64,000 nucleotides of DNA from Cydia pomonella. Its lineage: Eukaryota; Arthropoda; Insecta; Lepidoptera; Tortricidae. The DNA is taken from the NCBI RefSeq assembly GCF_033807575.1, contig NC_084725.1, positions 3,879,001 through 3,943,000 of the forward strand. Reading direction: 5' to 3'. Both the position numbers and the translations under genes were made by a program. The notes beneath the pieces are model-generated. The model was not told the DNA's origin. It ran no database searches and saw only the letters and a list, made by a program, of their open reading frames with translations. Positions within the stretch are counted from its first letter, which is position 1, and every line of letters starts with the position of its first letter. Positions 1 through 10,929 of this stretch are shown in pieces.

Positions 1-501
1 ATCATGAAACTGAGTGATCAAAGTATCACAATTATTGACCCACTTGGCAATGAATTTAGTTATAAGAAAAAATACTTAAATTATATTAATGATTTATTGA
101 GAAAATTAAAGCACGAAGTTAAGATAAATAAAGTTAATATTATAAAACATCGTAAGCAAACCGATAATGATAATTGCGGACCAATGATTATATATTTTTT
201 CTGGTGCCTTGTTAATAATATGGCATTGGACGGCACTGGTGTAAATTTTACGGAATACAGGCACAACATTCAAACATTGTTATTGAAAAATAGCGATCCA
301 GTTTTTAATATGTGCATGAGTTGTGGTCGTGACGTGTTAGATAGTGATACCTATTTTAAGTGTCACGTGTGTTATAGGAAGATGCACGCTGAACAATCCT
401 GTTTACTGACATCTTCTGAAGTTCGAGCAATAACTGTGTCTGAGAAAATAACACATCTTAACAAAACTTGCCTACTGTGTAAAGATTATTCAAGCAATTG
501 A
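1..501 (+). CDS. Ulp1/SENP-type cysteine peptidase, C-terminal part, with PHD-like finger (partial)
   Basis: The frame is open from the window edge to a TGA ending at 501; the first ATG is at 4, but the true start probably lies upstream because the catalytic His region is missing. Counting from that ATG, a hydrophobic strand ending in IIDP carries a likely catalytic Asp (D12), Q52 fits the oxyanion Gln, and NDNCGP carries the nucleophile C58. This Asp/Gln/Cys order is typical of C48 (Ulp1/SENP) peptidases, which cleave SUMO-like modifiers. Residues 104-159 hold a C4HC3 zinc finger of PHD type: C104, C107, C120, C123, H128, C133, C156, C159. Ulp1 domains joined to zinc fingers are common in transposon-derived genes, and a Tc1-like element begins 33 bp past the stop, so this may be a transposon gene or a domesticated one. 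Splicing cannot be judged. The family call is fairly safe; its status as a live gene is not. Confidence 0.7.
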   Translation: MMKLSDQSITIIDPLGNEFSYKKKYLNYINDLLRKLKHEVKINKVNIIKHRKQTDNDNCGPMIIYFFWCLVNNMALDGTGVNFTEYRHNIQTLLLKNSDPVFNMCMSCGRDVLDSDTYFKCHVCYRKMHAEQSCLLTSSEVRAITVSEKITHLNKTCLLCKDYSSN

Positions 502-533
502 AATTAATACATACATGTACATCATGTCATATA

Positions 534-1089
534 CACTACCGTCAAAAAGTTTAAGAACAAACACAAAATATGCAAATAATAATATAATATTAATGATTTT
601 TTTTTCGAAAATACAAATTTGCAGTAGATACCTACAATCCGAAAAAGAAAGCGTTAAACAATTTATTAATCAGAATTTATTAAAAAAGGCATATATTTCT
701 CATCGAAAAATCCTCGACGCTTTTCCACTATAGAGTAATCTTGACATTATTTATACAAGTTTGTGTAGTAACGTAATAACTTGGCTTATAGATTTCCACT
801 CATATTGCAGTATCTCCCATAGAGTTTTTGCTGATGTTGGACATTGTTTTCGGATCCTACGGTCGAGTTCATTCCATGAAAGCTCGATCCGGTTAAGGTC
901 TGGTGATTGCGGTGGCCAAATTGTTTTTAACACACCTTGCTGTTTTTTATTAGCTGTGTAGCCTCTACAGATCTTTGCCGAATGTTTGAAATCGTTATCT
1001 TCTTGCAAAACTAAAGGTTTAGCGATCAAACGTGTTCCTGAAAATAAAACTAAAAATTGTGTTTGGTCTTAAACTTTTTGACGGTAGTG
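534..1089 (-). mobile_element. Internally deleted Tc1/mariner element with intact terminal repeats
   Basis: The two ends are near-perfect inverted repeats of about 32 bp beginning CACTACCGTCAAAAAGTTTA, with one mismatch noted. Both ends are flanked by TA (532-533 and 1090-1091), the Tc1/mariner target duplication. At 556 bp it is well under half the usual length of about 1.3 kb. It keeps only the C-terminal third of the transposase, so it is a deletion derivative that could move only with transposase supplied in trans. Confidence 0.88.
751..1029 (-). pseudogene. Tc1/mariner transposase, C-terminal catalytic remnant (DD37E-like spacing)
   Basis: The 92-residue frame starts just before the second catalytic aspartate (QEDNDFKH) and runs through WPPQSPDLNRIE, the block holding the catalytic glutamate, then ELDRRIRKQ and a final helical tail. 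I count 37 residues between the Asp of DND and the Glu, which matches the DD37E group rather than the classic DD34E of Tc1. The N-terminal DNA-binding domain and the first catalytic Asp are absent. The frame continues upstream without a stop into the terminal repeat, so the deletion joined the inverted repeat directly to mid-gene. It cannot be an active transposase. Confidence 0.85.
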
Positions 1090-1136
1090 TACAAGTCTGG
1101 TAACATAAATGTTTTAATTTTATTTAATGTTTTGGT

Positions 1137-1372
1137 GACCGGTCAGGCCGAGTGGATAGTGGCCCTGCCTATGAAGCTGATGTTCCTGGGTTCATATACC
1201 CCGGTAAGGGCATTTGATCCTGTTATTTGCTCCTGAGTCATGGGTGTTTTATATGTGTTTATTTAAGTATTTATATGTATTATACTTATCGTTGTCTGAG
1301 TACCCACAACACAAGCCTTCTTGAGCTTATTGTGATGGAGCTCAGTCAATTTGTGTAAGGATGTCCATTAAT
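1137..1372 (+). repeat. tRNA-derived SINE, copy 1 (family S1)
   Basis: The head GACCGGTCAGGCCGAGTGG carries an A-box-like segment, and CTGGGTTCATATACC is a decayed B box. The body (CATGGGTGTTTTATATGTGT, then CACAAGCCTTCTTGAGCTTA, then TCAATTTGTGTAAG) matches copies at 48,315 and 51,214. It is nearly full length. Confidence 0.8.
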
Positions 1373-1885
1373 TTTTAATTTTTTTATTTAATGTAGGCGT
1401 CAATAGATACGCTTGACAATTTATCATATAATTATGTAAAAAAAAACTTTATAATGACTGAATCATTGCTTACATTTTAATTGATAAAATAACATATTTA
1501 TAAGTATTTGTATGTACTTATAGTGCTAATAACAGTTTGGTATAAATAAGTGTGATACATGTTTTGAACGGTCAAACTAGTACTACTACAAAAGAGAATC
1601 AGGTACTTAAATTGATGTTTTAAGGCAAAAAAATCAATCATTGTAGATATTAACATACTATATATATATTTATAATGTGATATATTTTTCCTTACTAAAT
1701 TTTAACTACGATCTTAAGATTAATCATTGGGTTTCAGTAAAATTAAAAGTAAGATCACTCTCATAAATAAACAAAAACTGCAGGGAGTATGTATTTACAT
1801 GAAAAAGGGAAACTTCTCCTCCGTGGTTTCATTTAACATTTACAATATTATGTATACATAATAATTCACTATATGTAAAAAACAA
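1373..1885. other. AT-rich spacer with no recognised feature
   Basis: This stretch is AT-rich with short A runs and no open frame of note. I see no terminal repeats or RNA gene. It leads directly into the most diverged monomer of the satellite array. Confidence 0.5.
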
Positions 1886-4800
1886 CTTTAAATAGTGATT
1901 TGACTGGGTTCCAAAAGCTTTGTCAAAAGCTCTGGATTAACGGTTTTCGATGAGGTAATAATTACTTTCAATATCAAGTAAAGTATTTATACTTAAATAA
2001 AAAAAATTCAGATTCGTACCGACGTATTTTTCAGTTTCAATATCTATGGTTAGCGAAGAAAGTCGGTTCCGAAATCTTTTTCTGAACGCCCATGATAGGC
2101 TGACAGCTGCCTACGTTTCTAAGCGTCTTAAATTCTGAATGTCTACAAGTTTCTCAAAATCATTAAGTTGTTTCAAGAAGCTTTCAGCTGCTGACTTGGC
2201 CAATGGATATTATTCGGGAAACGACTGTGAAAAGTGATTTGACTGGAATTCAAAAGCTTCGACAAAAGCTCTAGATTAACGGTTTTCGATGATGTAATAA
2301 TTACTTTCCATATCTAGAAATTTATCAAATCTTGTAAATATTTACCGAATTGTTCTGCCGCTAACTATTTTTCAGTTGCAATATCTAATAGTAATAAGCG
2401 ATGCGAATAGTAGTATAATAGTAAGCGAAGAAAGTCGATTCTGAAAGCTTTGACATGATTGGGTTTCGAAAGCTTTGACAAAAGCTCTCGATTTACGGTT
2501 TTCATTAATGTAAATATTACTTTCCATAACCTAGAAATATATCAACGTATAAAAAAAAATTTTCAGAATTGTTCCGCCGCTAACTATTTTTCAGTTACAA
2601 TATCTATAATTAACGAAGAAAGTCGTTTCTGAAAGTTTTTTCTGAAAGCCCATGATAACGGCCTAAGTTAGTGTAAGTTTGTAAGCGTCTTAATGGCTAG
2701 AAGTTCGTCAAAAGTAGTGATTTGTGTCAGGAAGTTTTCAGCCGCTGACTCGGCTAATGGATATTTGTCGGGAAATTTGTTTTAAAAGTGATATGATTGG
2801 GTTTCGAAAGCTTTGACAAAAGCTCTGGATTTACGGTTTTCATTGACGTAATTATTACTTTCCATAATCGAGAAATATATCAACATTTAAAAAAAATATT
2901 TTCATAATTGTTCCGCCGCTAACAATTTTTCAGTTGCATAATCTATAGTTAGCGAAGACAGTCGTTTCTGAAAGCTTTTTCTGAAAGCCCATGATAGAGG
3001 CTTATGTTGGTGTAAGTTTCTAAGCGTCTTAATGTCTGGAAGCTTATCAAAATCACTGATTTCTGTCAAGAAACTTTCAGCCGCTGACTCGGCCAATGGA
3101 TATTTTACGGGACATAAATTTTAAAAGTGATATGATTGGGTTTCGAAAGCTTTGACAAAAGCTCTCGATTTACGGTTTTCATTAATGTAAGTATTACTTT
3201 GCAAAATCTAGAAATATATCAACATTAAAAAAAATATTTTCAGAATTGTTCCGCCGCTAAATATTTTTCAGTTGTAATATCTATAGTTAGCGAGGAAAGT
3301 CGGTTTTGAAAGCTTTTTCTGAAAGCCTATGATAGCTGCCTACGTTGGTGTAAGTTTGAAAGCGTCTTAATGTCTACAAGTTCGTCAAAAGTAGTGATTT
3401 GTGTCAAGAAGCTTTCGGCCGCTGACGTGGCCAATGGATATTTTTCGGGAAACAAATTTTAAAAGTGATATCATTGGGTTTCGAAAGCTTTGACAAAAGC
3501 TCTCGATTTACGGTTTTCATTAATGTAAATATTACTTTCCATAACCAAGAAATATTTCAACCTTTAAAAAAAAAATTCAGAATTGTTCCGCCGCTAACTA
3601 TTTTTCAGTTGCAATATCTATAGTTAACAAAGAAAGTCTTTTCTGAAAGCTTATTCTGAAAGCCCATGATAGCGGCCTACGTTAGTGTAAGTTTGTAAGA
3701 GTCTTAATGTCTGGAAGATCATCAAAATCACTGATTTATATCAAAAAACTTTCAGCCGCTGACTCGGCCAATGGATATTTTTCGGAAAACAACTTTGAAA
3801 AGTGATACGATTGGTTTTCGAAAGCTTTGAAAGAAAGCTCTGGATTTACGGTTTCCTTTGATGTAATAATTACTTTCCATAATCTGGAATTGTATCAATA
3901 TTTAGTAAAATATTTTCAGAATCGTTCCGCCGCTAACTATTATTGTATTGCAATATCTACAGACAGCGAGGAAAGTCGGTTTTGAAAGCTTTTTATGAAA
4001 GCCCATGAAAGCTGCCTACGTTTGTGTAAGTTTGAAAGCGTCTTAATGTCTACAAGTTCGTCAAAAGTAGTGATTTGTGTCAAGAAGCTTTCGGCCGCTA
4101 ACGTGGCCAATGGATATTATTCGGGAAATAAATTGTAAAAGTGATATGATTGGGTTTCGAAAGCTTTAACAAAAGCTCTTGATTTACGGTTTTCATTAAT
4201 GTAATTATTACTTTGCAAAATCTAGAAATATATCAACATTTAAAAAAGTATTTTCAGAATTGTTCCGCCGCTAACTATTTTTCAGTTGTAATATCTATAG
4301 TTAGCGAGGAAAGTTGGTTTTGAAAGCTTTTTCTGAAATCCTATGATAGCTGCCTACGTTGTTGTAAGTTTGAAAGCGTCTTAATGTCTAGAAGATCGTC
4401 AAAGATAGTGATTTGTGTCAAGAAGCTTTCGGCCGCTGACGTGGCCAATGGATAATTTTCGGGAAACAAATTTTAAAAGTGATATGATTGGGTTTCGAAA
4501 GCTTTGACAAAAGCTCTCGATTTACGGTTTTCATTATTGTAATTATTACTTGCCATAACCTAGAAATATATCAACGTTTAAAAAATATTTTCAGAATTGT
4601 TCCGCCGCTAACTATTTTTCAGTTGCATAATCTATAGTTAGCGAAGAAAGTCGTTTCTGAAAGCTTTTTCTGAAAGCCCATGATAGTGGCCTACGTTAGT
4701 GTAAGTTTGTAAGCGTCTTAATGTCTAGAAGTTTGTCCAAAGTAGTGATTTGTGTCAGGAAGTTTTCGGCCGCTGACTCGGCCAATGGATATTTGTCGGG

Positions 4801-5376
4801 AAATTTGTTTTAAAAGTGATATGTTTGGGTTTCAAAAGCTTTGACAAAAGCTCTGGATTTACGGTCTTCATTGACGTAATTATTACTTTCCATAATCGAG
4901 AAATATATCAACATTTAAAAAAATATTTTCAGAATTGTTCCGCCGCTAACTATTTTTCAGTTACAATATCTATAGTTAACGAAGAAAGTCGTTTCTGAAA
5001 GTTTTTTCTGAAAGCCCATGATAACGGCCTAAGTTAGTGTAAGTTTGTAAGCGTCTTAATGGCTTGAAGTTCGTCAAAAGTATTGATTTGTGTCAGGAAG
5101 TTTTCAGCCGCTGACTCGGCTAATGGATATTTGTCGGGAAATTTGTTTTAAAAGTGATATGATTGGGTTTCGAAGGCTTTGACAAAAGCTCTGGATTTAC
5201 GGTTTTCATTGACGTAATTATTACTTTCCATAATCGAGAAATATATCAACATTTAAAAAAATATTTTCATAATTGTTCCGCCAGTTCAGTTGCATAATCT
5301 ATAGTTAGCGAAGACAGTCGTTTCTGAAAGCTTTTTCTGAAAGCCCATGATAGCGGCTTATGTTGGTGTAAGTTTC

Positions 5377-7066
5377 GGTTTTCTTTGATGTAATAATTAC
5401 TTTACATAATCTGGAATTGTATCAATAATTAGTAAAATATTTTCAGAATCGTTCCGCCGCTAACTATTATTGTGTTGCAATATCTATAGACAGCGAGGAA
5501 AGTCGATTTTGAAAGCTTTTTATGAAAGCCCATGATAGCTGCCTACGTTGGTGTAAGTTTGAAAGCGTCTTAATGTCTAGAAGATCGTCAAAGATAGTGA
5601 TTTGTGTCAAGAAGCTTTCGGCCGCTGATTTGGCCAATGGATATTTTTCGGGACACAAATTTTAAAAAAGATATGATTGGGTTTCGAAAGCTTTGACAAA
5701 AGCTCTTGATTTACGGTTTTCATTAATGTAATTTTTACTTTGCAAAATCTAGAAATATATCAACATTTAAAAAAATATTTTCAGAATTGTTCCGCCGCTA
5801 ACAATTTTTCAGTTGTAATATGTAAATTTAGCGAGGAAAGTCGGTTTTGCAAGCTTTTTCTGAAATCCTATGATAGCTGCCTATGTTGGTGTAAGTTTGA
5901 AAGCGTCTTAATGTCTACAAATTCGACAAAAGTAGTGATTTGTGTCAAGAAGCTTTCGGCCGCTAACGTGGCCAATGGATATTTTTTGAGAAATAAATTG
6001 TAAAAGTGATATGACTGGGTTTCGAAAGCTTTGACAAAAGCTCTCGATTTACGGTTTTCATTAATGGTATTATTACTTTGCAAAATCTTGAAATATATCA
6101 ACATTTAAAAAAATATTTTCAGAATTGTTCCGCCGCTAACTATTTTTCAGCAGTAATATGTAAATTTAGCGAGGAAAGTCGGTTTTGCAAGCTTTTTCTG
6201 AAATCCTATGATAGCTGCCTATGTTGGTGTAAGTTTGAAAGCGTCTTAATGTCTACAAGTTCGACAAAAGTAGTGATTTGTGTCAAGAAGCTTTCGGCCG
6301 CTAACGTGGCCAATGGATATTTTTTGAGAAATAAATTGTAAAAGTGATATGATTGGGTTTCGAAAGCTTTGACAAAAGCTCTCGATTTACGGTTTTCCTT
6401 GATGTAATAATTACTTTACATAATCTGGAATTGTATCAATATTTAGTAAAATATTTTCAGAATCGTTCCGCCGCTAACTATTATTGTGTTGCAATATCTA
6501 TAGACAGCGAGGAAAGTCGGTTTTGAAAGCTTTTTATGAAAGCCCATGATAGCTGCCTACGTTGGTGTAAGTTTGAAAGCGTCTTAATGTCTAGAAGATC
6601 GTCAAAGATAGTGATTTGTGTCAAGAAGCTTTCGGCCGCTGATTTGGCCAATGGATATTTTTTGGGACACAAATTTAAAAAAAGATATGATTGGGTTTCG
6701 AAAGAATTGACAAAAGCTCTTGATTTACGGTTTTCATTAATGTAATTATTACTTTGCAAAATCTAGAAATATATCAACATTTAAAAAAATATTTTCAGAA
6801 TTGTTCCGCCGCTAACTATTTTTCAGTTGTAATATGTAAATTTAGCGAGGAAAGTCGGTTTTGCAAGCTTTTTCTGAAATCCTATGATAGCTGCCTATGT
6901 TGGTGTAAGTTTGAAAGCGTCTTAATGTCTACAAGTTCGACAAAAGTAGTGATTTGTGTCAAGAAGCTTTCGGCCGCTAACGTGGCCAATGGATATTTGT
7001 CGGGAAATAAATTGTAAAAATGATATGATTATGTTTCGAAAGCTTTGACAAAAGCTCTGGATTTAC
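5377..7066. repeat. Five-monomer block, first copy (offset 1,690 bp)
   Basis: Landmarks in this block reappear 1,690 bp later with very few changes; the intervals 5467-5658, 5740-6003 and 5868-6104 match 7157-7348, 7430-7693 and 7558-7794. The first copy begins at the junction where a 170-bp deletion fuses two half monomers (near 5,377). The second copy starts at about 7,067 and the match fades near 7,850, so only the first 785 bp or so is duplicated intact. Confidence 0.8.
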
Positions 7067-8574
7067 GGTTTTCTTTGATGTAATAATTACTTTACATAAT
7101 CTGGAATTGTATCAATAATTAGTAAACTATTTTCAGAATCGTTCCGCCGCTAACTATTATTGTGTTGCAATATCTATAGACAGCGAGGAAAGTCGATTTT
7201 GAAAGCTTTTTATGAAAGCCCATGATAGCTGCCTACGTTGGTGTAAGTTTGAAAGCGTCTTAATGTCTAGAAGATCGTCAAAGATAGTGATTTGTGTCAA
7301 GAAGCTTTCGGCCGCTGATTTGGCCAATGGATATTTTTCGGGACACAAATTTTAAAAAAGATATGATTGGGTTTCGAAAGCTTTGAAAAAAGCTCTTGAT
7401 TTACGGTTTTCATTAATGTAATTTTTACTTTGCAAAATCTAGAAATATATCAACATTTAAAAAAATATTTTCAGAATTGTTCCGCCGCTAACAATTTTTC
7501 AGTTGTAATATGTAAATTTAGCGAGGAAAGTCGGTTTTGCAAGCTTTTTCTGAAATCCTATGATAGCTGCCTATGTTGGTGTAAGTTTGAAAGCGTCTTA
7601 ATGTCTACAAATTCGACAAAAGTAGTGATTTGTGTCAAGAAGCTTTCGGCCGCTAACGTGGCCAATGGATATTTTTTGAGAAATAAATTGTAAAAGTGAT
7701 ATGATTGGGTTTCGAAAGCTTTGACAAAAGCTCTCGATTTACGGTTTTCATTAATGGTATTATTACTTTGCAAAATCTTGAAATATATCAACATTTAAAA
7801 AAATATTTTCAGAATTGTTCCGCCGCTAACTATTTTTCAGCAGTAATATCTATATTTAGCGAGGAAAGTCGGTTTTGAAAGCTTTTTCTGAAAGCCTATG
7901 ATAGCTGCATACGTTGGTGTAAGTTTGAAAGCGTCTTAATGTCTAGAAGTTTGTCAAAAGTAGTGATTTGTGTCAAGAAGCTTTCGGCCGCTGACGCGGC
8001 CTATGGATATTTTTCGGGAAACGAATTTGAAAAGCGATTTTTATGGTTTTCGAAAGTTTCGACAAAAGCTCTGGATTTACGGTTTCCTTTGATGTAATAA
8101 TTACTTTCCATAATCTGGAATTGTATCAATATTTAGTAAAATATTTTCAGAATCGTTCCGCCGCTAACTATTATTGTGTTGCAATATCTACAGACAGCGA
8201 GGAAAGTCGGTTTTGAAAGCTTTTTATGAAAGCCCATGAAAGCTGCCTACGTTGGTGTAAGTTTGAAAGCGTCTTAATGTCTACAAGTTCGTCAAAAGTA
8301 GTGATTTGTGTCAAGAAGCTTTCGGCCGCTAACGTGGCCAATGGATATTATTCGGGAAATAAATTGTAAAAGTGATATGATTGGGTTTCGAAAGCTTTAA
8401 CAAAAGCTCTTGATTTACGGTTTTCATTAATGTAATTATTACTTTGCAAAATCTAGAAATTTATCAACATTTAAAAAAGTATTTTCAGAATTGTTCCGCC
8501 GCTAACTATTTTTCAGTTGTAATATCTATAGTTAGCGAGGAAAGTTGGTTTTGAAAGCTTTTTCTGAAAGCCTA

Positions 8575-10925
8575 TGATAGTGGCCTACGTTAGTGTAAGT
8601 TTGTAAGCGTCTTAATGTCTAGAAGTTTGTCCAAAGTAGTGATTTCTGTCAGGAAGTTTTCGGCCGCTGACTCGGCCAATATAACTCGGATATTTGTCGG
8701 GAAATTTGTTTTAAAAGTGATTTGTTTGGGTTTCGAAAGCTTTGACGAAAGCTATGGATTTACGGTTTTCTTTGATGTAATAATTACTTTCCATAATCCG
8801 GAATTGTATCAATATTTAGTAAAATATTTTCAGAATCGTTCCGCCGCTAACTATTATTGTCTTGCAATATCTATAGTTAGCGAGGAAAGTCGTTTCTGAA
8901 AGCTTTTTCTGAAAGCCCATGATAGCGGCTTATGTTGGTGTAAGTTTCTAAGCGTCTTAATGTCTGGAAGCTTATCAAAATCACTGATTTCTGTCAAGAA
9001 ACTTTCTGCCGCTGACTCGGCCAATGGATATTTTTCGGGACACAAATTTTAAAAGTGATATGATTAAGTTTCGAAAGCTTTGACAAAAGCTCTTGATTTA
9101 CGGTTTTCATTAATGTAATTATTACTTTGCAAAATCTAGAAATATATCAACATTTAAAAAAGTATTTTCAGAATTGTTCCACCGCTAACTATTTTTCAGT
9201 TGTAATATCTATAGTTAGCGAGGAAAGTTGGTTTTGAAAGCTTTTTCTGAAAGCCTATGATAGCTGCCTACGTTGGTGTAAGTTTGAAAGCGTCTTAATG
9301 TCTAGAAGATCGTCAAAGATAGTGATTTGTGTCAAGAAGCTTTCGGCCGCTGACGTGGCCAATGGATATTTTTCGAGACACAAATTGTAAAAGTGATATG
9401 ATTGGGTTTCGAAAGCTTTAACAAAAGCTCTCGATTTACGATTTTCATTAATGTAATTATTACTTTCCATAACCTAGAAATATATCAACGTTTATAAAAA
9501 TATTTTCAGAATTGTTCCGCCGCTAACTATTTTTCAGTTGCAATATCTATAGTTAACGAAGAAAGTCGTTTCTGAAAGCCCATGATAACGGCCTAAGTTA
9601 GTGTAAGTTTGTAAGCGTCTTAATGTCTAGAAGTTCGTCAAAAGTAGTGATTTGTGTTAGGAAGGTTTCTGCCGCTGACTCGGCCAATGGATATTTTTCG
9701 GGAAACGAATTTGCAAAGCGATTTTTATGGTTTTCAAAAGTTTCGACATAAGCTCTTGATTAACGGTTTTCATTGTTGTAATAATTACTTTCCATAATCT
9801 AGTATTGTATCAACATTAAAAATATATTTTTAGAATCGTTCCGCCGCTAACTATTTCTCAATTGCAATATCTATAGACAGCGAGGAAAGTCGGTTGTGAA
9901 AGATTTTTCAGAAAGCTCATGATAGCTGCCTACGTTGGAGTAAGTTTGAATGCGTCTTAATGTCTAGAAGTTTGTCCAAAGTAGTGATTTGTGTCAGGAA
10001 GTTTTCGGCCGCTGACTCGGCCAATGGATATTTTTCAGGATTTTTTTTTAAGTGATATGATTGGGTTTCGAAAGCTTTGACAAAAGCTCTGGATTTACGG
10101 TTTTCATTGACGTAAATATTAGTTTCCATAATCTAGAAATATATCAACATTTAAAAAAATATATTCATAATTGTTCTGCCGCTAACTATTTTTCAGTTGC
10201 ATAATCTATAGTTAGCGAAGAAAGTCGTTTCTGAAAGCTTTTTCTGAAAGCCCATGATAGCGGCTTACGTTGGTGTAAGTTTCTAAGCGTCTTAATGTCT
10301 GGAAGATTATCAAAATCACTGATTTATGTCAAGAAACTTTCAGCCGCTGACTCGGCCAATGGATATTTTTCGGAAAACAACTTTGAAAAGTGATACGATT
10401 GGTTTGCGAAAGCTTTGACGAAAGCTATGGATTTACGGTTTTCTTTGATGTAATAATTACTTTCCATAATCCGGAATTGTATCAATATTTAGTAAAATAT
10501 TTTCAGAATCGTTCCGCCGCTAACTATTATTGTGTTGCAATATCTATAGTTAGCGAGGAAAGTCGGTTTTGAAAGCTTTTTATGAAAGCTCATGATAGCT
10601 GCCTACGTTGGTGTAAGTTTGAAAGTGTCTTAATGTCTACAAGTTCGTCAAAGGTAGTGATTTGTGTCAAGAAGCTTTCGGCCGCTGACGTGGCCAATGG
10701 ATATTTTCGGGAAACAAATTTTAAAAGTGATATGATTGGGTTTCGGAAGCTTTGAAAAAAGCTCTCGATTTACGGTTTTCATTAATGTAATTATTACTTG
10801 CCATAACCTAGAAATATATCAACGTTTAAAAAAATATTTTCAGAATTGTTCCGCCGCTAACTATTTTTCAGTTGCATAATCTATAGTTAGCGAAGAAAGT
10901 CGTTTCTGAAAGCTTTTTCTGAAAG
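8575..10925. repeat. Seven-monomer higher-order block, copy 1
   Basis: This block of seven monomers is repeated at about 10,930-13,085. The offset is 2,355 bp up to about 9,575 and 2,367 bp after it. The change is explained by a 12-bp deletion in copy 1 near 9,573, where the second of two adjoining GAAAGC-type motifs is lost. Single-base differences are few, for example CTTGCAATATC against GTTGCAATATC. Confidence 0.85.
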
Positions 10926-10929
10926 CCCA

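Noticed and set aside
5740..6003. Plus-strand frames in the satellite as genes
   Set aside because: Most monomers have a TGA in this frame after GAAAGTCGGTTC or GAAAGTCGTTTC; the open ones result from a few linked substitutions copied by duplication.
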